Shown here piece after piece: positions 35,428-45,258 of a stretch of DNA of 64,000 nt. The DNA lies in contig DBTU01000058.1 in the NCBI GenBank assembly GCA_002307215.1, positions 1-64,000 on the forward strand, read 5' to 3'. Both the position numbers and the translations under genes were made by a program. The stretch's first letter is position 1; every line of letters starts with the position of its first letter. The notes beneath the pieces are model-generated. The model searched no databases. It had not been told where the DNA came from and saw only the letters and a list, made by a program, of their open reading frames with translations. The stretch is from Lachnoclostridium sp. UBA1308 (lineage in GTDB: Bacteria; Bacillota; Clostridia; Lachnospirales; Lachnospiraceae).

Positions 35428-35533
35428 TTGTGACTATTCAGTTACTGCGGTTCTTTCGAACCGATGTACACAAAATATGTTGAAAAGAACATATTTGGAT
35501 GCTGAATTTTCTCGGGGTACTGAATAGTTACAT
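35428..35533. repeat. ~105-bp inverted-repeat element
   Basis: Ends TGTGACTATTCAGT and ACTGAATAGTTACA, 14 bp with one mismatch. An inner palindrome CAAAATATGTTG / AACATATTTGG and hairpin GGTTCTTTCGAACC lie between. End motifs resemble F1 (GTTACTGTTCAACC) and it may be a relative. Confidence 0.6.
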
Positions 35534-35544
35534 TAAAATTCAAC

Positions 35545-36936
35545 CTATTGTATCAGTGCTAATTTATCTGTTGCTTCCGCAACTCTTTTAGAATTCGGGA
35601 AATCACTAATCACCTTATTATAATACGTAATTGCATTTTTCTTGTCGCCAAGACGGTCATAAGCCCTTGCGGAAAAATATACGGCATCGACATCCTGTGG
35701 ATCCAGCAATAACGCCTTAGAGAGTTCAACCAGAGCCTCTTCATATTTTCCGTCAGAATACAGATTGTGTCCTGTTTCATAATGTTGTTCGGCTATGCTC
35801 GGATACGTAGTCGCTCTTAACGTTGCCAGAAGGCTCAAGGAGGTATCACTAAACTGACTGTCATCTATGGTTGTCAATGTATCAGCAATCTCTTTATAAT
35901 CCCTCTCACTCTCCGGTTTACTCAGCTCAGTCAAATATAAATTCATCACCGATAATAAGGTTTCATACGCTGAGGTATCAGGAACAACCGTATTGTCAAT
36001 CTGAGCTTGCAGCTTAGTTATCTGATCCTTTAGTTCGCTTTTCTCTGAATTCAAGGTACTGATTTCATTATCTTTTTCTTCCAACTGCGCTACCGCTGAT
36101 GCATTATCTGTATATGAACTATTATCATCAGATGGATTATTTTTCTTCACCGTTGGGATAATTAATATAGCGGTTACTGCAATACCGATGATAACACCAA
36201 TCACTAGGTTTACAAAAGCCATGATATTGGGTTTATCCTCTTTATAGGAAGATATCGGTATAATGGTATTGGTAATACTGCTCTGCTGTTCCGCTTCAGG
36301 ATTCGCATTTATATCCTTCCCCGCAGGTGATTCCAGTTCTTGCATATAACGAAGAGTCAGTGTATTGGACACATCTATCTTACCGACTTTGAAAAGATAT
36401 TTCTTTGCCTTTTCATTTTCTCCGGTCTTCATATGAAGCAGTACCAGCAGTTGATATGCTCTGATAAAATGTGTATTAAGGCTCACTACCTTCTTTAATT
36501 GAATTATGGCTAAATCATCACTGCCCTGTTTTGCATATTTAAGAGCCGTGTTATATCTTTTAATTGCCTGATTTAAGACATCTAGCTTGGTAGGATTAGA
36601 TTGCACCTTATTGATATACTCATCTGCATCGTTATCCAACGGTTGTATATGTCTGCTGATTACCCATTCACTGAGGGCTGCAACCACCTCGCCCATCTCA
36701 TAATAAATAAGTCCCAGTAGATTTCTTGCATTTGTATTTTTTTTATTAAAATCAAGACTTCTGCGAAGAGCAATGATTGCACCGGATAAATCACGGACCT
36801 TTGCTTTTGCAAGACCACTGTTATAATTATAATTAGAAATTCTGATTACTTTTTTATATATAGTTAAATCTACGCCGCATCTTTCACAGCGTTTTCTTTT
36901 CTCTGACATATTACTTCCGCAATTCGGGCAAATCAT
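35545..36936 (-). CDS. Zinc-ribbon, TPR and coiled-coil membrane protein
   Basis: 463 residues. Zinc ribbon at the N-terminus (CPNCGSNMSEKRKRCERCG, residues 3-21). Cytoplasmic TPR repeats occupy about residues 30-190. One membrane helix lies near 235-260 (VNLVIGVIIGIAVTAILII). A coiled coil follows (about 280-315), then two TPR units at the C-terminus (EEALVELSKALLLDPQDVDA). TPRs on both sides of the membrane suggest a scaffold; no partner is known. It follows a 47-codon gene by 29 bp. Confidence 0.8.
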   Translation of the reverse strand: MICPNCGSNMSEKRKRCERCGVDLTIYKKVIRISNYNYNSGLAKAKVRDLSGAIIALRRSLDFNKKNTNARNLLGLIYYEMGEVVAALSEWVISRHIQPLDNDADEYINKVQSNPTKLDVLNQAIKRYNTALKYAKQGSDDLAIIQLKKVVSLNTHFIRAYQLLVLLHMKTGENEKAKKYLFKVGKIDVSNTLTLRYMQELESPAGKDINANPEAEQQSSITNTIIPISSYKEDKPNIMAFVNLVIGVIIGIAVTAILIIPTVKKNNPSDDNSSYTDNASAVAQLEEKDNEISTLNSEKSELKDQITKLQAQIDNTVVPDTSAYETLLSVMNLYLTELSKPESERDYKEIADTLTTIDDSQFSDTSLSLLATLRATTYPSIAEQHYETGHNLYSDGKYEEALVELSKALLLDPQDVDAVYFSARAYDRLGDKKNAITYYNKVISDFPNSKRVAEATDKLALIQ

Positions 36937-36965
36937 ATCATCTCCACCTGTCCGTTCTAATCTTT

Positions 36966-37109
36966 TTACTGATTATCCTTATTCCCCTTAAGTAATTCCT
37001 TCAATATGTCAGTCATATCAGTTAAATCATTATTAGTAATCACATCTTCTGCTTGTTCTATCTCTAAGCTCGGTTGGAATTTTTCGATCTCTTCATCAAA
37101 ATTGATCAT
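36966..37109 (-). CDS. 47-residue acidic protein upstream of the TPR gene
   Basis: ORF from ATG 37109 with GGAGG 9 bases upstream to TAA at 36966. Starts MINFDEEIEKFQPSLEIEQA and ends DILKELLKGNKDNQ. Acidic, helical, no membrane segment. The strong start site and spacing suggest an operon with the TPR gene. No family recognised. Confidence 0.68.
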   Translation of the reverse strand: MINFDEEIEKFQPSLEIEQAEDVITNNDLTDMTDILKELLKGNKDNQ

Positions 37110-37426
37110 ATACTTTCGCCTCCAAGTTTTTATGTTTATCACAATATTTACATCCTATATATCATCATACTATAAAAGCAAGAAAAATCAATAGTATATA
37201 CAATTATTACGATAAAAAATACACCAAAATTTTCTTTAATTCCATTGAATTTTATATTGAAGTTCTTCTAATGCGTATTTGATTTATTCGCATTGAACTC
37301 GCGTGATTTGCGAGACATATATAGGGAGATTATATAATAGTTGTCATATATAATCAAATACATATTGTCTTTACAATTCGACGAAAGATTCCTCACGTTA
37401 CTGATTATACCCCAGTTTAAGAGAGT
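37110..37426. other. Intergenic region, AT-rich
   Basis: About 320 bp upstream of the 47-codon gene. Contains short palindromes (for example CGCGTGATTTGCGAG) but no supportable gene. Confidence 0.4.
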
Positions 37427-37698
37427 GCACTGAAAAAGTCCCTTTTTAGGTAGCCAATTGAATAAAGTTGTATGATTCAAATGTCAAAAGTCGCTTTTTG
37501 GAAATTCCATGAATGTCGTTGTATATATATGCATTTGGTTGCCTTTCCTTCCTAGGCATATTCTTATTCGAGCCTCAAAGCATCGTGAAAATGTCGCAAA
37601 AGTAGGCACCATTTCACTTGATTCTCAAAACGAATATTGACACTCGAATCATACACCTTTATTCATGCCAAGTCGATGAAAGGGATTTTTTCAGTGCC
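37427..37698. mobile_element. Family F4 element, 272 bp, MITE-like
   Basis: Terminal inverted repeats GCACTGAAAAAGTCCCTTT (37427-37445) and AAAGGGATTTTTTCAGTGC (37680-37698), 18 of 19 positions complementary. The next segments also pair: TGTATGATTCAAATGTCAA with TTGACACTCGAATCATACA. The whole element is one long imperfect hairpin without an ORF, as in non-autonomous transposon derivatives. No transposase or clear target-site duplication was found. Confidence 0.7.
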
Positions 37699-37867
37699 AC
37701 AGTTCAGGAAGAGAATAAGATTGGCTGGGGTGTGAACAGTTACTTCCTTTCACCATGCACCATATTTCATGGTAGCAGCATGTAATTATATGATGTATAA
37801 TACTAATAAATTAAGATACAACGAATTGAAATGCTTACGAGAAATAATATAAAACGGAGGGATAACC

Positions 37868-38584
37868 GTGCGAATAAGAAGATTCTTTATTTTAAACCTG
37901 TTAATCATTTTGACATCATCATTTTTATTAGCCGGTTGCACCCATACTAAAAAAACTACCATCATAACGATTGATACAACAGAGCTCTCTATGCAGGATT
38001 TTTTATATGAAATCTTTCAGGTTGAAGTGGATGGAAATCACCTGGAAGATTATTATAAGAAGAACTTAGGCTACAGCTATTGGGATAGTGTATATAAAGG
38101 TACCACAATGCGCGAGTTGGCTAAGAATGCCATTATAGCCGGTGTTGTTATGCATCAAATCCTGATGGATCAAGCAGAGAAAAACGGATTAACCCTCACG
38201 AAGACGGAAGTTTTGGCAGATCAAACCATTGTCGAGGATATCTATAAGGATAATTCTAGTGAGGCTCTGAATAATGTCGGATTAACCGAAGATATCCTGC
38301 AAAAATCCATAGATAAGATTACACTTGCGGATAAATATAAAAAGCAGCTATGTAAGGATTTTGATATTGATGAGGATGCAATCCGAAGCAGTATCAAAAG
38401 GAATGACTACAGTTCAGAGGAATCGTACGAAAAAGCTGTATCGGATGCAATCGCATATGATACGGATAAGCAGTTTGAGCCTGCCTATCAGAAAATAAAA
38501 GCCGATTATAAGATAACCATCAATTTTGATTACTGGGACGGCATTACGATTGGTTCTGTATTTGATTTTCATGAAAACGACTGA
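37868..38584 (+). CDS. Lipoprotein with SurA-N-like helical domain
   Basis: 238 residues from a GTG start with GGAGGGA ahead. Lipoprotein signal peptide with lipobox LAGC (Cys about residue 24). The rest is helical and chaperone-like (NAIIAGVVMHQILMDQAEKN, KTEVLADQTIVEDIY), reminiscent of SurA/PrsA N-domains but without a PPIase domain. Probably a surface folding factor; this is inference. It precedes a YihY gene by 82 bp. Confidence 0.72.
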   Translation: MRIRRFFILNLLIILTSSFLLAGCTHTKKTTIITIDTTELSMQDFLYEIFQVEVDGNHLEDYYKKNLGYSYWDSVYKGTTMRELAKNAIIAGVVMHQILMDQAEKNGLTLTKTEVLADQTIVEDIYKDNSSEALNNVGLTEDILQKSIDKITLADKYKKQLCKDFDIDEDAIRSSIKRNDYSSEESYEKAVSDAIAYDTDKQFEPAYQKIKADYKITINFDYWDGITIGSVFDFHEND

Positions 38585-38666
38585 ATAATGGATAGTCTGA
38601 TTTATCTTCTCATATAATAGGATTGAAAGCTATTATGTTGCCGCAGAACGGCTTCTTGGAGGTAAT

Positions 38667-39545
38667 ATGTTAAAAGCCACGATACGGTTAATTGGTATAT
38701 TGTCCGCAAAAATCAGAGATGATCATGTCGCTGCCTTTTCCGCACAGGCTGCCTTTTTCATCATCATCTCATTTTTCCCTTTTATCATGCTTTTATTAAG
38801 TATGATTCGGTTCCTTCCGGTAGAAGAAAGCAGCTTAATGCATTTATTCTCCGAGGTGTTTCCGGTGTCTGTCAATTCCATGATTATCTCTGTAGTTGTC
38901 GAAATTTTTGATACAAATGCCTCCAGTACCGTGATTTCGATTACCGCTATAACTACCCTCTGGTCTGCAGGAAAAGGGTTCCTTGCAATTATGAAGGGCC
39001 TTAACGCAGTGTATGAAATCAAGGAAACTCGTAACTATTTTTTCTTAAGAGCCATCTCTGCATTTTACACTTTGATTTTTGCTGTAATGCTCATAGCAAC
39101 TATGATTTTGTTTGTATTCGGTAATCGGTTATATTTCTGGATTGATCAGAAGTTTCCCGCGCTTACTGACGCTGCATTCCTAATTATCAGCTTGCGAACC
39201 ATTCTGGGTCTCGCTATTTTAGTAACCTTCTTTTTAATTATCTATGTTGTTATTCCGAATAGAAAAGCTAAAATCACTAATGAGCTTCCGGGCGCACTTT
39301 TATGTGCAGGTGGCTGGATGAGTTTTTCCTACGCTTATTCGTATTATATTGATAATTTTTCGAATTACTCCTCCATGTACGGAAGTCTTACAGCTGTCGT
39401 GCTTTTCATGCTGTGGATGTATTTTTGTATGTATCTTTTGTTTCTTGGTGCTGAATTTAATCTTCTGATGGAAAACAAGAATTTTATCAACAGAATAAAG
39501 CTTTTGTATCGTATCCCCAAGTTGCATTCGACTAATCATAAATGA
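38667..39545 (+). CDS. YihY/BrkB-family membrane protein
   Basis: 292 residues with six helices. Seen: AAFSAQAAFFIIISFFPFIM near the start, TLWSAGKGFLAIMKGLNAVY and the family end YGSLTAVVLFMLWMYFCMYL. The role of the family is unknown; the older annotation as ribonuclease BN is wrong. TTGGAGGT precedes the ATG. It overlaps the convergent SpoIID-like gene by 14 bp. Confidence 0.93.
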   Translation: MLKATIRLIGILSAKIRDDHVAAFSAQAAFFIIISFFPFIMLLLSMIRFLPVEESSLMHLFSEVFPVSVNSMIISVVVEIFDTNASSTVISITAITTLWSAGKGFLAIMKGLNAVYEIKETRNYFFLRAISAFYTLIFAVMLIATMILFVFGNRLYFWIDQKFPALTDAAFLIISLRTILGLAILVTFFLIIYVVIPNRKAKITNELPGALLCAGGWMSFSYAYSYYIDNFSNYSSMYGSLTAVVLFMLWMYFCMYLLFLGAEFNLLMENKNFINRIKLLYRIPKLHSTNHK

Positions 39546-42003
39546 ATCCAATTTCTGTTCCGGTATAAAAGTATGAAACAATCTGCTTATAGTCCTTGCC
39601 GGAGTCCACTAATGACTTAACTGCATTTTGGCTCATTCCTACACCGTGTCCGAAACCACCACCGGTTAATTTAAAGCTTTTTGAATCACTGTCCGCTTTT
39701 TGCTCCTCTATCATGAAAAACGCACTGGGTAGTAGATTAAGGTTATTAACTTCACTACCATCCTGCCTTATGATACTATCATAAAGAGGTGCGAGAAGGG
39801 CTCTGATATTATATTCCTTTAATACCTTAATTGTATGTTCACTTCCGGTTATCAAAAGTTCGGATATGATTCCGCTGCTCTCACGTTTTTCGACACTGAT
39901 GTCCTTGATATCGCCCACCGTATCTATCGGAACACTCTTAAAGATCGCATTCTTCCCATCCTCTGCATCGCTTGTCTTGGTAAGAATCAAATCGGGATTC
40001 GAATTATAACGGGTAGACAGCTTACTGTCTATTACACTTTTTATATCCTTGATACTCATTGTTACATTCCAACGATACCAACTGAATTGACTGTCATAAG
40101 TGGATAAATCAGTACTTTCAATAAAGCTTTTAAAGTTCTCTTCGGAGGATAAATCCATATATTTTTCCCCCTGTGCGCTCTGTGCTTCTACTGCCTCTTC
40201 GCCTTCTTGCTCTGTCACCAGTAATTTACCCTTCAGATAGGGAAGTTCCTCTCCATATTCCCAAACACTGGAGGGATCTGTGGTATGACCACAGGAAGTA
40301 GAATAATAATATGCAGTAATAACTTCATTATCATACTTTACAACCTCTCCGTAGGTATCCTTTACCGCCAGAATGGAATCTTCATTCTCTGCTATATTGT
40401 TATATACCTGATAAGATGAACTGTCATCAACATGAGCACCGTACTTACTTAGGCTATTAGCTAACAGATGTCGGTAAGAATAGCTTCTTGCGCAGACCGC
40501 CTGTACCTTTAATGCCTCGCTCCCATATGACGTCGGCATCTCGCTTGGTATTACCGCATACAGATATTCTTCCAGCGGTAGTTCATTCACAACTATCAGT
40601 CCGCTATCATCCTCCGCTATTTCTATGCTTCCACGATATTTAGGATTACCATAAGCACGTTCCACTGATAATAACTTGATTTTGGCATCTTCAGATTCGG
40701 TTTTTACAGTTATTCTTCCATCCTTAAAAAGGTCATTTCCGGGTTTCAAAGATACTTTGTCGCCTTTTTTATATGATTTTGTCGTATTCTTTGTACTTAC
40801 GGTAAAGTCCGAGGTTGCCGTAAGCTCAACATCTGCATGGTAAATATCTTTGTACCCTGTAGTTTTAATCAACACCCTTATATTCTCTGCCTTGATACTT
40901 TCGGTTATTAGTGCTGCACTGAGCTTACCGCCGGATACAACAAAATCGGTATTATCATATCCAACCAGTATGCTTCCGGTCGGCTCCATGGATAATTCTC
41001 CGTAAATTTTATAAATCTTAAAATCTTCCTCCATGGGAACTTTTCCGTAGCCTTCTATCTCAATGAAGCCATCACCTGATCTTAACACTTTACCTTGTAT
41101 CATATCCGGTTTGACATTAATCTTTACAATCTTCTGATTCTCAATTGTAATATCCCCTACTACCTTTTCAATCGGGTCCTTCAATTTTGATGCAGTTGTA
41201 AAGCTCTTGTCTATACCATTTATGTAAGTATCTACCTGAAGTTCAGACCCTTGTTTAATCCAGACATTATGAACCATGATTTTATCTGTTGATAATGCTG
41301 CAATATAGACGATTTCTTGATTGCAGACATACGCCTCAACACCTTTGTCCATATATTGGTCAATAAAATCCGCCGAATCTATGGGTTCATCTATTTCATA
41401 GCTTTTCGCATCCAGATAATAGTATTTACCCAGATTCGTTACCATCCGATCTATTCCATCTTCTGTTACTTCCCTTCCCACTACAAGTAAGGTTACCTCT
41501 GTTACTTTCTTATCCTCTTCTGTCCCTATTGCAAGAAGGGCTTTATATAACTGTAGAAAATCCTTAATGGACATGTCGTTATCAGCATTCGTGAATTGAA
41601 AGGATAATCCTGTGTAAACTACCTGATAATCCGGATTAGTAAGAATCAGTTTATCCATCAATTCCTTACAATAACCATAGGTCAGTGCTTCCCCCGGATT
41701 AATGCTTACAATGTCTTCTATGAGTCCCATCTTACACACAGCATTCACGTAAGTATCATACCAGCCGGACATTTTTCCATCCGAATAGTTGATTAGACTG
41801 GGGATTGCTTCTCTTTCACTTTTATTATATTCCAAATAACTGAGCAGTCGATATGCTTCTGCTCTCGTCATGATTGTCCCTTTTACCGTAACGTTTTCGG
41901 GTCCGTTATCCTCTTTCAACCTGTTGAAGACATTTACTGATAAAACAATTAGTATAATTCCTATACATATCCCCATTAATATCAATTTTCTTCTTATACT
42001 CAT
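39532..42003 (-). CDS. SpoIID/LytB-domain protein with SLH-like N-terminus
   Basis: 823 residues from the ATG at 42003 with GGGAG ahead. A signal/anchor helix (residues about 7-26) precedes a region resembling SLH modules (TRAEAYRLLSYLEYN; YSDGKMSGWYDTYVNAVCKM). The middle ~330 residues are beta-rich and unassigned. The SpoIID domain starts at NELPLEEYLYAVIPSEMPTS and contains AVCARSYSYRHLL and YYYSTSCGHTTD; it ends TGGGFGHGVGMSQNAVKSL. SpoIID cuts stem-peptide-free glycan; this is longer than sporulation SpoIID (~340 aa) and may serve vegetative wall remodelling. Confidence 0.87.
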   Translation of the reverse strand: MSIRRKLILMGICIGIILIVLSVNVFNRLKEDNGPENVTVKGTIMTRAEAYRLLSYLEYNKSEREAIPSLINYSDGKMSGWYDTYVNAVCKMGLIEDIVSINPGEALTYGYCKELMDKLILTNPDYQVVYTGLSFQFTNADNDMSIKDFLQLYKALLAIGTEEDKKVTEVTLLVVGREVTEDGIDRMVTNLGKYYYLDAKSYEIDEPIDSADFIDQYMDKGVEAYVCNQEIVYIAALSTDKIMVHNVWIKQGSELQVDTYINGIDKSFTTASKLKDPIEKVVGDITIENQKIVKINVKPDMIQGKVLRSGDGFIEIEGYGKVPMEEDFKIYKIYGELSMEPTGSILVGYDNTDFVVSGGKLSAALITESIKAENIRVLIKTTGYKDIYHADVELTATSDFTVSTKNTTKSYKKGDKVSLKPGNDLFKDGRITVKTESEDAKIKLLSVERAYGNPKYRGSIEIAEDDSGLIVVNELPLEEYLYAVIPSEMPTSYGSEALKVQAVCARSYSYRHLLANSLSKYGAHVDDSSSYQVYNNIAENEDSILAVKDTYGEVVKYDNEVITAYYYSTSCGHTTDPSSVWEYGEELPYLKGKLLVTEQEGEEAVEAQSAQGEKYMDLSSEENFKSFIESTDLSTYDSQFSWYRWNVTMSIKDIKSVIDSKLSTRYNSNPDLILTKTSDAEDGKNAIFKSVPIDTVGDIKDISVEKRESSGIISELLITGSEHTIKVLKEYNIRALLAPLYDSIIRQDGSEVNNLNLLPSAFFMIEEQKADSDSKSFKLTGGGFGHGVGMSQNAVKSLVDSGKDYKQIVSYFYTGTEIGFIYD

Positions 42004-42164
42004 AGCCGCTGCTCCCATCTCATGCCTAATCACAAGCTTGATTATCCCATATGCTAATATATTATGTCAATGTACAGAATATTCGTACAAGTTAAAGCAA
42101 AGAGCTTACAGTCTCATAGATCCATTATACAATAGTACTCGATTTTCTGATACATCATAAATAA

Positions 42165-42225
42165 GGTAGCCCCCTCCGGATCAAACAGATATTTGTCATA
42201 TCTATTTAATGCGAACAGGGCTACC
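42165..42225 (-). terminator. Probable terminator of the Gld-type ABC operon
   Basis: GGTAGCCC / GGGCTACC arms around an inner hairpin AGATAT / ATATCT, about 70 bp past the DUF4340 gene stop. The following T-run in the minus direction is weak. Confidence 0.5.
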
Positions 42226-42295
42226 CAAATACATCTCTTTGTGGAACTGTACCTTGCTTCTTTCTTTTCATTAGATCTGTATTTATATAGTATAC

Positions 42296-43783
42296 TTATT
42301 CTGCCGGTTTAAAGGTAGAAACTGCGGTTGCCATGTCATCGATTGTTCTCTTATCAACCAGGAAGTATTTACCGCTACCTTTATCAACAATATAAAAGCT
42401 GTCGTCGTATGGAAGGAAATTGGTAGTAAGTGTAGACTCACTGTCTCCGAAGATATGAAAGTTGAGGGTCATGACCGGCTTAAGGGCTGCTATATCAACA
42501 TCCTTAGTAAGTTCTGCATCATACTGCGGCATAATCATGGTTTTATATACATTCTTAAAGTCCTCTTCCTCTACCTTACTGCCATTATAGCTGTAGGACG
42601 CCGTGGTTGTTTCCTTATCATTCTCATCCTTCGATGTAGTACGGGATATCTCCATGGTATATTCTTTTCCTGCTATATCGGCTGTAACTTTATCAACCGT
42701 CTCAATATTCGGTATATTAAGATATGGATCCAATAAACTGAACACATCCACCGTAAGCATAGTCTCGACCGTTGACTTATCAAGCGTATAAACCATGTTG
42801 GAACCATCAACTCTTACATAATAGTTACCATCATCATTCTGGTTACCGATAAATATCTTATATTCCATCTCCGTTTGGGTTGTGTCTTCCGTAGAGGTAT
42901 CATCACCGGAAGCTTCCACAGTAGGAGATGGTGCCGGCTCCAAATACTTGATATCAATGGTAGCCAACGGATTATCAAGACCATAGCTTCCAAAATCATT
43001 GCCCTTATAATCCACACAGGAGAGGTAATCAAACTTTGTATAATTTGGCTGGATATCCGCAACTTTATCGCTATCGGCTCCGTAATTCTCACCGTACGGT
43101 TTTAAGATGCGCCAGGTATACATCATTGATCCACTGTTATCCATCGTTTCCCCATTACCATTCTTTAGTTCGAGATCATCTCCGTCACGTTTATCAACAC
43201 TGATATCTGTAATATCGGTTGCCGTAATAGTAGGAGCTTTTTCAATATCGGTAAAGTTAATGTCCTGATAATCTAATGCATAGCTAATCGCAACTACATA
43301 AACGGTCGGATCATCATTAACCATCGCATAATAACCGTCTGAGGAAATCAATTCATCTCCTATGGATAGGGATACGTTTGATCCATCCTCTAATGTTACC
43401 TGTACATAATTGTATGGGTCGTCTAAGCCATACTCGGCAAGATTATCAGTATTCTTAACCAATGTCTGGTCCGCCTGTAGATTACTCATTTCCTTCAATA
43501 TACTGTCAACATCATCCTGATCGATCGGCCGATCCGGCTCAGCTGCAGACTTCCAGACACCGTCCTCCAACTTAAAATTAAGATCCGTATCCTTACAGAT
43601 AAAATGGATTGCAGTGACCTTTGAGGTATCAACTGTGGCCATCGTAGTCTTTTCTGTATCCTCTGCAACATCCTTGGTCACAGCGGTCCTACCGCTGTAC
43701 CAGACATACAGACCGATGAATGCAGCTAATACGATAAGAAGAGAAAGCAATGTAACAGCATTCCTTTTCTTTCTTTTTGCCAT
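42296..43783 (-). CDS. DUF4340-domain membrane-anchored protein
   Basis: 495 residues: N-terminal membrane helix (residues about 9-28), then extracytoplasmic repeats of the DUF4340 type (IHFICKDTDLNFKLEDGVWK, NLAEYGLDDPYNYVQVTLED, SYGLDNPLATIDIKYLEP). Last gene of an ATPase-permease-GldG-DUF4340 operon. The start overlaps the preceding stop as TAATG. The function is unknown; the same set is common in Lachnospiraceae. Confidence 0.85.
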   Translation of the reverse strand: MAKRKKRNAVTLLSLLIVLAAFIGLYVWYSGRTAVTKDVAEDTEKTTMATVDTSKVTAIHFICKDTDLNFKLEDGVWKSAAEPDRPIDQDDVDSILKEMSNLQADQTLVKNTDNLAEYGLDDPYNYVQVTLEDGSNVSLSIGDELISSDGYYAMVNDDPTVYVVAISYALDYQDINFTDIEKAPTITATDITDISVDKRDGDDLELKNGNGETMDNSGSMMYTWRILKPYGENYGADSDKVADIQPNYTKFDYLSCVDYKGNDFGSYGLDNPLATIDIKYLEPAPSPTVEASGDDTSTEDTTQTEMEYKIFIGNQNDDGNYYVRVDGSNMVYTLDKSTVETMLTVDVFSLLDPYLNIPNIETVDKVTADIAGKEYTMEISRTTSKDENDKETTTASYSYNGSKVEEEDFKNVYKTMIMPQYDAELTKDVDIAALKPVMTLNFHIFGDSESTLTTNFLPYDDSFYIVDKGSGKYFLVDKRTIDDMATAVSTFKPAE

Positions 43784-45240
43784 TACCTTCTCCTCCTTCT
43801 AAAGCAAATCACGCCACCAATAGCCAGTATTAATAATGGAATGATTATGACCGAAGTTGCGGACAGTATGATTGTCTGCCGTGAAGTTAGGGCTATAGTT
43901 GAATTTGCAAGGCTCTTTGTCGGTATGGACAGTAAATTTGTATCTCCTACCAGATATCCAACCGTACCGGTCAGTAGCTTCTGATTCGAATAACTCGTTG
44001 TATCATCTCCGAAGGTATATGCCCCACCGGAATAAACTACAATATTTGAAGTTACACCATTATAGGTATCCGTGGCAACTAATCCCAGATGAAAGGGACC
44101 ATCAATATCTCCATCCTCCTTTTCAGACGTTGATATTTGTGTCGCAGTCTTTGAATAAGCGGAATCTGAGGTAGTAAGTAAAGGCTCAACAGTTAATGTT
44201 TTTCTTAAAGTATCTGAAATCTTTAATCCGGAAGCAACCGGCATGGAAATAAGAATACCGCTGTCATTTGCCTGACTTGTAATATCATGAACCTCGATTT
44301 TGGGTAATAATTCATCAACATAATTTGCGGAATGCATGCTTTGGTCACCTTCAAATACAATACCCTCGGTCATTTCGATGCCATAATAATTGAGTAATGA
44401 ATTGAAGTTCGTAAGATTGTATGCATAATAATCCAGCGTAATAATTGCCTTACCGCCCTTAGCAAGATAATCCTCAATCATTTTCACTTCAGCTTCCGTA
44501 AAGTCCGACTGGGGTGCATTGATAAAGAGGATGTCACAGTCTTCCGGAACACTGCTCTCGGATGCTGATTGAAGTGATGCTGTATCAATGTTCATTTTCT
44601 CGACATTGGATTTTAAGGTATCACCTGTTTCCGTCTCTCCGTGTCCTGTCAATGTATACATTTTCGGACGGTCTGTCGTGGTTACATATTGTATTGCTGA
44701 GGTAAGTTCACCCTCTACATCAATTCCTGTAACAGTATTCTGATAGGTGGTATAATCCATCTCTTGAACCAGCATGTCCTCATAATCAACATATTTTGCC
44801 ACATTGGTCTTGTTATTAACTACCAGAAAACTGTTCTGTTGTATTGTGGCATCCGTATAATCAGAAGCGAATTTCGGATAGAGAACCGGATCCTTGTCCA
44901 CTATCTTTACTTTATCTGACGCAGCATCATACTTTTTCACAATATTCTTAAGCTGCTCCAGCTCATTACCCGGCTTAACCAGATAATATATCGTAACATC
45001 ATCCTTTAGTTCACTCAACATCTTGGTGGTATCCTCTGTTAAGGTATACATCCCCTGTTTACTTAAATCAACCTGAAGGTTTATTTTTGAACACAGCATA
45101 TTAGCAACTAATATGATTACGATAACCACAGCTGAAACCATAGTGACATAGGCTCCACTACGAAACTTTCTTCCCGAAAAGGATTTTCTAATCGTTCCGA
45201 AAAAGCTTTTCACATTTGATTTTTTACCAGAATCTTTCAC
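43783..45240 (-). CDS. GldG-like ABC transporter auxiliary protein
   Basis: 485 residues. TM helix at about 32-52 and another at the C-terminus (about 456-478) flank an extracytoplasmic domain of the ABC_transp_aux (GldG) type: FINAPQSDFTEAEVKMIEDY and YTLTGHGETETG are recognisable. Start is GTG at 45240 with AAGGAG. The C-terminal RRRR codons (AGAAGGAGAAGG) also serve as the ribosome-binding site of the next gene. Confidence 0.85.
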   Translation of the reverse strand: MKDSGKKSNVKSFFGTIRKSFSGRKFRSGAYVTMVSAVVIVIILVANMLCSKINLQVDLSKQGMYTLTEDTTKMLSELKDDVTIYYLVKPGNELEQLKNIVKKYDAASDKVKIVDKDPVLYPKFASDYTDATIQQNSFLVVNNKTNVAKYVDYEDMLVQEMDYTTYQNTVTGIDVEGELTSAIQYVTTTDRPKMYTLTGHGETETGDTLKSNVEKMNIDTASLQSASESSVPEDCDILFINAPQSDFTEAEVKMIEDYLAKGGKAIITLDYYAYNLTNFNSLLNYYGIEMTEGIVFEGDQSMHSANYVDELLPKIEVHDITSQANDSGILISMPVASGLKISDTLRKTLTVEPLLTTSDSAYSKTATQISTSEKEDGDIDGPFHLGLVATDTYNGVTSNIVVYSGGAYTFGDDTTSYSNQKLLTGTVGYLVGDTNLLSIPTKSLANSTIALTSRQTIILSATSVIIIPLLILAIGGVICFRRRRR

Positions 45241-45258
45241 GGTGTTATTCTCCTTTCC

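Noticed and set aside
37427..37698. Complete insertion sequence
   Set aside because: Inverted ends are present but no transposase ORF; called MITE-like only.
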